Source of the DNA: Membranipora membranacea
Lineage: Eukaryota; Bryozoa; Gymnolaemata; Cheilostomatida; Membraniporidae
Assembly (NCBI GenBank): GCA_914767715.1
Contig: OU612065.1
Coordinates: 37,634,001-37,698,000 of the forward strand
Length of the DNA stretch: 64,000 bases
Reading direction: 5' to 3'
Shown here: in pieces, positions 56,365 through 64,000 of the stretch
Position numbering within the stretch: the first letter of the stretch is position 1
Layout of the letters: each line of letters opens with the position of its first letter
Notes under the pieces: model-generated
Told to the model about the DNA's origin: nothing
Databases searched by the model: none
What the model saw: the letters and a program-made list of their open reading frames with translations, nothing else
Translations under genes and position numbers: made by a program

Positions 56365-57467
56365 TTAGCTGTAGCTTGCCTTTGGTGCTGGCTTGGGGTT
56401 GGTGACACTGACTTTCACCTTTGGTACTGTTACTTTGACTTTTGGTACAGTTACCTTCACATCTGGAATCTTCACATCAGGGATTTTTACATCTGGTATG
56501 TTGACGTTAATGGAACTGCCTGTTAATTTGAATAAAAAAAGGTTAAACATGTGACAATAAATTTTTCAAAGTATTATGAGTTGTGAACTAATAATGATTT
56601 TTGAAGATATGGCTAAACCTGTCATCTTTGCAGTATTTTCTTAAGGATGGTGGAGAGTGGCCAAAGTAAAAAGCAAAATTACTTTTTTTTTAGCATAGCG
56701 TTCCCTTACCTCCACTTCCACCTTTACTGCTGTGTCCACCTTTACCGCTCTTTCCACCTGAAGATGAGTATCCTCCAGCTACAGCCAGGCCTAAGTGATT
56801 TAATGAAACATGATTCAAGCTTAGATAACTATAAATTCAAGCTAGGATGACTATATGGTCAACGTGAAGCTGAAGTTTGTTTAATCAGGGTTTCAGAAAC
56901 CTATAAAATTTACAAATAACCTGAGATGGTTCACAGCCTTTAAAGGGCAACCATGGCTTCAAACAACTTTTCATTGATTAAAAGCAGATTGCACCTTCTG
57001 CACAGGGAAAAAGACAAAATCTAATTCGGATAATTATTCAGCCAGAATTCTTTCATCCATCAGGTACTCAAACTCAGCTAAAATAAGTTACCACAGAGCA
57101 GTTTCCTGTTCCTGTAATTATTTAGTCTGTGCTCTATCATCATTACAGCGATGTCTTGGAACCTCCCTTAAACTGGAGTGTTACCCAGCATAGAGTCAGC
57201 AACTACTTTTAGTTTTGCATCGCGTAATGCACAAAGCTGATGCTGCCTAGGATATTATTTACTACCCATCAGTGCATTGCTGCGAAACCTTGGTTACCCT
57301 TTAAATACTTCTAGTCATAAATGAGTTCTGTATAGCTTTATTATTTTACTTTTGAAGGCATCCAATCTATCTTAAACTTGTCTAATTATTATAAATGATA
57401 ATTTAATCAAGAATATATACTCACCAATAACGGCAGCAAGAGCAAGGATTGTGATCAGCTTGTTCAT
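56365..57467 (-). CDS. Family B secreted repeat protein, copy B2
   Basis: Coding exons on the minus strand are 57467-57425, 56790-56710 and 56519-56365, with the same lengths (43, 81, 155 nt) and phases as B1. They give 92 residues: signal peptide (MNKLITILALAAVIGLAVA), Gly/Ser/Lys-rich part, three IPDVK, two VTVPKVK, and tail PKPAPKASYS. It differs from B1 at residues 8 (Leu), 36 (Ser), 46 (Asn), 63 (Lys) and 81 (Thr), all mild. The stop is followed by one exonic base and the 3' UTR intron (donor GTAAGC). All splice sites, the promoter and the poly(A) signal are intact, so both copies are probably expressed. Confidence 0.88.
56960..57190 (+). repeat. Insertion in the B2 first coding intron
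   Basis: Makes this intron longer than in B1 (634 versus 273 nt). It resembles 20270-20510 in the same orientation: GATTGCACCTT, AAAAAGAC.AAATCTAA, CATCCATCAG, ACAGCGATGTCT, AACCTCCC. Probably a transposable element. Confidence 0.6.
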
Positions 57468-57598
57468 CTTCTGTAAAGTCAAAAAAACAACATGATAAAG
57501 AGGTTTCTTTTTACTATTATAAAATATTGTTTTGATAACTTTGAAAAGGTTTTGTTATTACTACCATGAGACAGGTGACATTATAATTTTGTGCTTAC

Positions 57599-57674
57599 CA
57601 GTATTTCTTGTTACAGTCTAGATTGAAAGAAAATGTGCGGAATGGTTTAAATTTGTAAAGGGTGTCCTTTTATA
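57599..57674 (-). promoter_or_regulatory. TATA box and non-coding exon 1 of gene B2
   Basis: TATAAAAG on the minus strand at 57667-57674; exon 1 from about 57645 to 57599 ends ATACTG|GTAAGC; the intron ends TTTACAG three bases before the ATG. Confidence 0.75.
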
Positions 57675-57799
57675 CTGATGGCCAACCATAATTGTGGCCA
57701 GAGACTGTTACGTTCACTTCCATATTCTAAAATTAATCAGGAGGAAACAAGCAATGATCATCATTTCAGTATTGGGTTGTCCCTGGTAGAATGTATTCA

Positions 57800-58940
57800 T
57801 CCTGTTATCCTATGTGATTTGAGGTATTGACAAAAAATCACTTCAGAATTATATTATGTGACGATTCTACTGGATATCGTGTTCATGTTTATTCACACTG
57901 TTCAGTGATCACATTTTATTTCCAGATTGCAAGCAGCTAAAGATTTTGTAAATTCACCATGTTTACAGTACATACCTTGAATTTGTATGATAGTCTTGGA
58001 TTCTCTGCTCTGTTACTGTTAGCCAGAGCTTTCCCAGGTAGACCTTTGCCAAGAAAAGCTATGAGTGACCAAAGCTGGGAGGTTTCATGCGAAATCAAAA
58101 ATGGTCTTGGTCATTATCATGCAAACATGGCATATCATTGTCTGTGATTCTCTGAATAATTACTTATGATGCTAAAGGGAGTACTAGACAAATTAGAATG
58201 GGATTTGACAACGTGAATATTAGGTCTCATACATTGTTCGGCTCTCAGTGTTTCAGGCGTGGTATTGGTCGGATATGGTTAACCAAAAATCAACTATTCC
58301 GCAGTCTGCTGTCATTGCAATGGAAGCTAGATTTTAACGTTTGGAATTAAAATGAATTCTGTCAACAGCGAAGATGAGGCCAACATGGGCAATCAGCGTT
58401 GTTGAGGTTGCAGCTTTGTTAAGGTACCAGTCCACACACTATACAAGATGTGGCAAGAAACCTTGATGGACAAGGTCAACTCTGCAGAGGTGGCACCTCA
58501 GAGCAGTAGGTGGCCTGACTCTTTCTGAGTTCCTTGATGTCTGTCAGTCCATTCCACAGAGCTGCCTCTTGTGGGGTTCAGTTTATGAAATGAGATGAGA
58601 TGTGTCAAATAAACTCTGTGAACAGACAGAAGTTTTAATATATAGTTTTGAGTAAAGTTTGATTCATGAAAAATGGTGCAGAGGAAGCTAATCTTCCCGA
58701 TTTTTAAAGTGTTAAGCATTTAATTGTGCTAAATACAGTATATTACTTGTGCTGGTTGCATCTGCGTTGCCCCATTTCTCAATATGTTTCATATAATTCA
58801 AAAACCATCACGGTTTTACACATTCCAAAGTCTGAGAAAAAAATCATGATACAGTTCAACATTTTGGCGCTGGTGTTTTTCCATTTTTTTAAAAACTATG
58901 TATTTATGATTGTTTTTCTCTAAATACAAAGATTTTATCC
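57800..58940. other. No gene seen
   Basis: Unique sequence downstream of the inverted arm. Frames at 57959-58147, 58498-58719 and 58726-58923 have no coding evidence. Confidence 0.45.
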
Positions 58941-58949
58941 CATAATTCT

Positions 58950-60000
58950 TTTATGAAATTCCCGCATTCAATTTTACTGGTTTAAGAATAAAATTATATA
59001 GCAGGAAGAAAACAGTAGTGCTGTTGTAACCCTATCATTACGTCTCCCAGTGATTTAAAATTAGTGGCATTGACAGTTTTGTGGAAGACATAAATCTGCC
59101 AGTATTATGTTATATTATTTTAATTGTCAAAAATAGTGCACCATTATGTACAAAAACTTGAGTTAACAGAAGACTATCGAAATTAAAATTGATATATGTT
59201 GATTCTTGGCATGGAGCAATATCTTTAACACAGCATTGGCACAATTGCATGCGAATTCAGATCTTCTATTTTTAGACTGTCATTTCTTTATTGAAGAAAA
59301 TCTTTGTTGCTTTATTTGCAGTCTGAAAGTGCTGTGGCAAGGCCTATAACCCTGATGACCTGTACCCAGTATGTCACACTATTAAGGTTCCAGGGAGACA
59401 AGAAAGCAACCGACATCTTCTCCTTATGGCTCGGAAGAGGAGGAGCGTCTTATTACACTCAAATACACAGTTGACCCCTGGAGTCATAGCCCTGATCTGT
59501 AAAAACCAAGACAGGAAGACTAGCTAAGCTAGCTAAACAGGACACCCGAAAGACTTGCCAATGTCTATCATTTGATTTTAAGGTGTTTATGAAAGCGAAA
59601 AACAACCAATGTTCATATCAAAGCATTCTCATTGCAATGCACAAAAAGCGGAATTTACTCGCACAAGAACATTTTTAAAAGTTATTATTAATATTAACTA
59701 ATTTTACATATTAACACTAAAATGATGATCCACTTACAGTATTACAGTAAGCCTAATCCTGTTTGCCTAGGACAGTTACCAGGCCGCTAAACTTACACTG
59801 AAATTATCACAAATCAGTATTGGTCAAAGCTAGCCTAGGACAAGGATATTCTAGAGTTCATCTGTAACAGGGGAGATAACAAACTCAAGACCCTTCTAGA
59901 CCCTGGGCTTTTCCCGATTTGAAATCAGTTCTATCCTTCAATAATGTTCCTGTGCAAGTATATTTAGTTTTTTGCTCCACTGCTATGAGAATACTTTGAT
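58950..60000 (-). repeat. Inverted duplicate of 48.69-49.76 kb
   Basis: Includes the third palindromic MITE copy at 59657-59959. Mirrored landmarks are given for the 48.69-49.76 kb arm. Confidence 0.8.
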
Positions 60001-60378
60001 ATGAGCATTGGTATAACATAAAGTAATAAGGATCAAATTAAATATCACCTTTTTAAAAACTGCTCGGGAATTTGTTTGATATGATTTATATATCATAAAA
60101 TCAAGGTCCCTTATCAGCTGATCACTGATTTTTTAATCTGAGAAACACAAATTAGATTCAGCTATAGCAGATTCAACTGAATTTTATGGTATAATAATCA
60201 TGCAGCTCTAGCTTTCTTTGAACAAGGTAAATTCAAAGATTAGTATTGATTAATAAAGTTTGAGTAAAAGTGGCCTCAGTTCAATATGTGCTAAATGAGG
60301 GATGGTGTGCTGAAAACCTTAAACTATTTTCATTTAAATTTTAGCTACTGAAATTTCTTGGTGCTGGGGGGGGGGGGG
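60001..60378. other. No gene seen, poly-G run
   Basis: AT-rich spacer ending in a 13-base G run at about 60366-60378. Confidence 0.5.
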
Positions 60379-60728
60379 CAAATTGTCCCAGATAGCCATC
60401 CCAGTCAATGTGAACATGAAAAGGACACAATCCCTGTCGGTCTGGGCATGTATCTTGATAGTTTGTTAGCGTCAAACTTTTCAGACTCATTTCACATCTG
60501 GATACTATGTGGACACAACATTGGGATAACATGGGACTATCTGGGACCTTTTGGGACCATCTTGGAATATCTGAGACAATCCTAGACAATGTGAACATTA
60601 TCCCAGCACTATCCCGAGACTAAAGCCTTATAGCTAGTCCAGTATGAGTTTTACAATGTGAACATGAGACTGGGAATATCATACATAAGCGGCTGGGATG
60701 GCATCCCAATGTCATATGGGACAATTTG
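60379..60728. mobile_element. 350-bp palindromic element
   Basis: Ends CAAATTGTCCCAGAT and ATGGGACAATTTG are inverted, and GCCATCCCAG / CTGGGATGGC are mirrored inside. CAATGTGAACAT is reiterated three times within. Frames on both strands here are artefacts. Confidence 0.6.
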
Positions 60729-61117
60729 GACCAAGCTTTAGCTTCTGATCCCAGTAATGTGAAAATCAATAAAAAAAAAGAAAAATAATAGTAGTCAGTA
60801 TAATAGAATCGATGATTGACTCTTTATTCATTACAGAGCAAAATTTAACAAACAATGAAAATTACGTGCGTAATTTAATTTTTAAGGGTGAATGAAATCG
60901 GCTGGGTATTATGTAACATTACAGTCAGAATTTGCTTCACTTGATGGTAATAATTTCGAGTTCAATAAACGGTCGCTGGATATGTTTTAATCAGGTTGAG
61001 AAGTGTGCCAACAAGCACAAGATCACTCTCAGGGGCTGACCGAGGTATCTCGGATCAACCTGGGTTCAGGTATCAGGGACCCATAGTAATCAAGCCTTCC
61101 AAAAAACAAATTCTAAT
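60729..61117. other. No gene seen
   Basis: AT-rich sequence, with a GATCCCAG.AATGTGAA.ATCAAT edge that may belong to the element to the left. Confidence 0.4.
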
Positions 61118-61438
61118 CTAGTATGGTTGTTCAAAATGCCCCAAAACACGAATGAATTGGAGCAAATCTGAAACTGTGATGCATGTTGTCTTAGCTGCGC
61201 CCTTTAGGACGGATTGACTAGAAGTTTGCTGCCTCGCCTCTTTGTAGAATTGGCATGAGATTACAAAGTGAAGGGCTGTGGCTTTGTCTTGACCACATAT
61301 TGGGCAGTCTATTTCATCTGTTAGCTTGAGTTTTTGCAGGTGTACCTTGAATGGCCCTTGACCAGTTTCAACTGATATGATGTTACTGATCTCTGAGCGT
61401 CCAAAGCAGAGGAGCCCAGTTTTAAATTTAAGATTCAT
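61118..61438 (-). pseudogene. LINE C-terminal zinc-knuckle fragment
   Basis: The frame includes TGQGPFKVHLQKLKLTD followed by CPICGQDKATALHFVISC, a CxxC...H...C arrangement typical of the C-terminus of Jockey/I-type non-LTR elements (where TGHG...L..L.....CP.CG....T..H....C is usual). It opens at the 61438 end without polymerase sequence upstream, so it is a truncated relic, about 106 residues. Confidence 0.7.
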
Positions 61439-61679
61439 TTAACTATTGAATGATTTTGTCTGATTACTATGTTTACAATTTCTCTGATAAATATTTTTCC
61501 AATCCAACACCATCACCCACAAGATCACTCAAACAATTGTAAACTAGTTTTGATACTGTAGAAAAAACAACCTGCCAAAGTGCCTGCGCTGATACAGGGT
61601 GGGTCCAGCAGCTTGTTAGTTTGCATAATCTGAAATTCTTCTATTCAGTTTTTTACATAAATTTTCACAATCAAACCAG

Positions 61680-63110
61680 CCGTGAAATAGTGTGACATCC
61701 TCGATGTCAGATTTCTGGAAGCGTAGGCCTAACGATTATTAGCTGACAGAAATCAACTTCCCCTCCGAACTGTCAATACTACTTATTTTCATCATAGGAG
61801 GTTGAGTAATAGAATAATAATGGATCATACTTCTGTTTAGATTTGATATTGAGGTAGTCAACCTGATCCTTTTCTCCTGATATCTTTTGATTGACAGCTC
61901 CAGGCATAATCAAATCATTAAACAGTATGCAGATGTGTTGGTTGTATGATAGGTTGTTGGTCCCCTACAGCGACACAGCTCATAACATGGCTTCAGCAGT
62001 AAATTACATCAAACACTAAAATAGTTTAGATTAGCAGTTAGAGGCAGGATTTGGTAAATATTAGTTCCAGGATTTAGCTTGATCCGACAAACAATTTGCA
62101 ACTCTTGTCAGATTGATCGTATTCTGTCGAATGACCAACTACTTGCCGAAATCTCGCCAATTCAGTCTTTGTATGAGCATTTCTTTGGACAATTAATTTT
62201 TTTTTGGTATTCTAGTTAGAAGAATATAACTTTTATTCTTAAAATGTTAGATTTTGTTTTTAAACGCGCAACTTTGAGGAGAGAGAATTCTCAGTGTGGG
62301 AAACCAACTTACCTAAGTGGCAGCAGATTTGGAAAACAGTTTGATTGGCATTGAAAGCAATGCATATGCCATGAATGTCCCCACGTAGAGTAACTATATC
62401 TTTAAATTCTTTTATTCAGCCTGCTTTGATTAACAGTGGCACTGACAGTTTGGAATTGAAGCATACACTAAACAAACAAGGTTGTAGCTTTTCACTAGTG
62501 CGCAGTGCATGAAATGTCATTTCAGGCTATTTACAGGCTAAAATCATTTTCAACTTATGAAATCCATTCTTACACAACTTTCGACCACTTTAGATAAGTT
62601 TTGCGATTGCTGCAGTTTTCTTTCCTGGCGGCCTTAGGATTGCTCTTATAAACACTCATTTGTATGTGCATACATTGGGACACCCATATTTATTACCAGA
62701 ATATATTATAATCATTATGTTTTGTTTGCTAGAACTTGTTTCAGTAAGACAGCCGTAACAAATTCTCGATAGAACAACAAGGTTGAAAGTATGATATAAG
62801 GTTTTAAATTGAATCCGAAATTGGTCGGTCAAAAATTGCCGAAACAAGTCCTATACTTGATGAGCCCAATGTCACAATGACATTGCCTCCTCCTTGTCTG
62901 GTGACTATATTGATCGGGTTGAGATACTTGGGATACATGGCGATGAAATTATAGTGTTCCAAAGTGAAAGTTAGTAAGCGGAGCCATATCACAATCTACT
63001 TTTTTAACTGCTTGCTATTGGTACGGGCAAATTGTTAGGATTCTTTCAAAAAGTGACACCATGATATCCAAAAAATATATAATATCAGATGAGGAAATGA
63101 ATAATAAATT
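61680..63110. repeat. Diverged family-A module without the gene
   Basis: Matches 19.05-20.23, 39.6-40.75 and 44.6-46.9 kb in order (recurrent block, GTATGTGCATACATTGGGACACC, TCCAAAGTGAAAGTTAGTAAG, GTGACACCATGATATCC), then breaks near 63.1 kb where the other copies lead into the family-A promoter. No promoter or coding exon follows inside the window. Frames at 62656-62847 and 62804-62992 are non-coding. Confidence 0.65.
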
Positions 63111-63500
63111 ATTTTGGTGGTGATGTGTCACTGCCGTTTCTAGGTCTGATTTCTTTCTTCGTAACCAAATGGCACCTTTTTCTCATCTAACCTACAAATA
63201 TACCAACGTTGAGATATTGACAACCTGCTTTACCAGACATCATCATTGTAATCTGCTTATCATCTGCCTCATGCTTTCCCCGAAAGGAGGGTCAGAGGAT
63301 CCTCAAGTTAGTTAGAGTGCTCTGAAGCCAACAGTATGCGCCCCAACCATAAGCGACTCTGGCTGGCTGGCCAACATGAACTTGATCAGCTTGCATCATG
63401 ATCTCGATTCTCGACAGCTAATTGCTTGATCGTAAACAAATTTTGCGTGAATCACAAGCATAAAAATTAAATAGACACTTTTGTTATGTGAATCTTTCAG

Positions 63501-63620
63501 GTGGAACTTGGGACTTGTAAAGATGGTAATGTTAATGACTGCCCTGGTTTCCAGTCGACAGATGACATCACTATCATTGCCTCCATGAGGCCGCTGCTCT
63601 CTCATCAGCAGCAGACAATG
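63501..63620 (+). CDS. Likely internal coding exon, unidentified gene
   Basis: A 120-nt exon between a good acceptor (AATCTTTCAG) and a good donor (AATG|GTAAGA), phase 0 on both sides, with 40 open codons starting VELGTCKDGNVNDCPGFQS and continuing DDITIIASMRPLL. It is richer in G+C than its surroundings and not part of any repeat in the window. Two cysteines and an acidic segment are visible; I do not recognise a domain. Neighbouring exons would lie upstream (none identified) and downstream. Confidence 0.5.
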
Positions 63621-63754
63621 GTAAGAGCAGGTTGTTTTACAACATTTAGTTTTTAATTGATTGTTATGATACAACTTTGCAAAGCATGTATAGGTGTAGG
63701 CTTGATGGCATCATGGATTGGATTAATATGAAAATCCATGCTGTCATCTTGCAG

Positions 63755-63768
63755 AGTGAATACAAGGA
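63755..63768 (+). CDS. Possible 14-nt microexon of the same gene
   Basis: Acceptor CATCTTGCAG and donor GGA|GTAAGT bracket 14 bases; in phase 0 after the 63620 donor it reads Ser-Glu-Tyr-Lys and ends in phase 2. The small size makes chance likely, but both splice sites are close to consensus. Confidence 0.3.
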
Positions 63769-63914
63769 GTAAGTGAAATCTATCCTGTTAGCTGGTCAAT
63801 CATTTTTCCTGTCTCTGCTACAGTTCAAACTCTCACACCCTCTCATCCTCGCTGTCGCATTAGTTAACTTGATTATTTGTATATAGGCAAAGCTGTTAAA
63901 TCCATATTCTCGAC

Positions 63915-64000
63915 AGGGTTGTGCAGTGGTTAGAATTTGAGAGTTGCAGGTTCAAATCCCAGTCACTACTCATGCTGGTAAAGGAGGTGATCTCCGGACA
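63915..64000 (+). mobile_element. tRNA-derived SINE head, cut by the window end
   Basis: TGCAGTGGTTAGAATT (A box) and GGTTCAAATCCCAGTC (B box) are 30 bases apart, followed by ACTCATGCTGG. The body continues beyond the window. Confidence 0.6.

Noticed and set aside
60341-60598. Coding frames on both strands at 60.35-60.6 kb
   Set aside because: They overlap each other within a 350-bp palindromic element and a G run, with no splice or domain support.

Overview
The window is AT-rich animal DNA. Genes are split by GT-AG introns, there are TATA-box promoters and AATAAA poly(A) signals, and many non-LTR retrotransposon (LINE) fragments, tRNA-derived short repeats and inverted-repeat elements. Nothing prokaryotic or viral was seen. 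It reads like a marine invertebrate genome, but I could not decide the phylum from sequence alone.

The clear host genes are two small secreted-protein families. Family A encodes 83-residue proteins: a signal peptide, one cysteine, then three tandem 14-residue Asn-Gly repeats and an aromatic tail. There are four intact copies (3.0-3.3 kb minus, 41.3 kb plus, 47.3 kb plus, 51.3-51.5 kb minus) and one double-lesion pseudogene (20.9 kb plus). The canonical copies have a TATA box, a short non-coding exon 1, an intron, and one exon holding the whole CDS. Family B encodes 92-residue proteins: a signal peptide, a Gly/Ser/Lys-rich segment, then IPDVK and VTVPKVK repeats. There are two intact copies (31.0-31.8 kb plus, 56.4-57.5 kb minus) with five exons, the last intron lying one base after the stop codon. 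I recognise no named orthologue of either. Signal peptides, low complexity and tandem copies suggest secreted structural, mucous or adhesive peptides; that is inference.

Layout. 0-16 kb is mostly unique sequence with hairpins, a 31-bp minisatellite, copy A1, a possible multi-exon gene at 5.2-6.2 kb, a decayed CACTG-ended foldback element (11.5-14.24 kb) and a ~345-bp tandem array (14.24-15.99 kb). 16-28.6 kb is a duplicated module carrying an orphan family-A promoter and the pseudogene; it is interrupted by a 5.1-kb CACTG foldback transposon that itself contains a LINE. 28.6-34.6 kb holds a LINE relic and gene B1. 36-46 kb is a second direct copy of the 16-28 kb module, with A3. 46-54 kb holds the head-to-head-facing pair A4/A5, and 54-57.8 kb is an inverted copy of the B1 region with B2. 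58.9-60.0 kb is an inverted copy of 48.7-49.75 kb. 60.3-63.1 kb holds a palindromic element, a LINE C-terminal relic and another module piece. 63.5-63.8 kb holds a likely exon and microexon of an unidentified gene, and the window ends in a tRNA-derived SINE.

Because the modules are paralogous, many insertions can be compared with an uninterrupted sister sequence here. This gives insertion boundaries and target-site duplications directly. The locus is best seen as a young, actively rearranging cluster of secreted-peptide genes.
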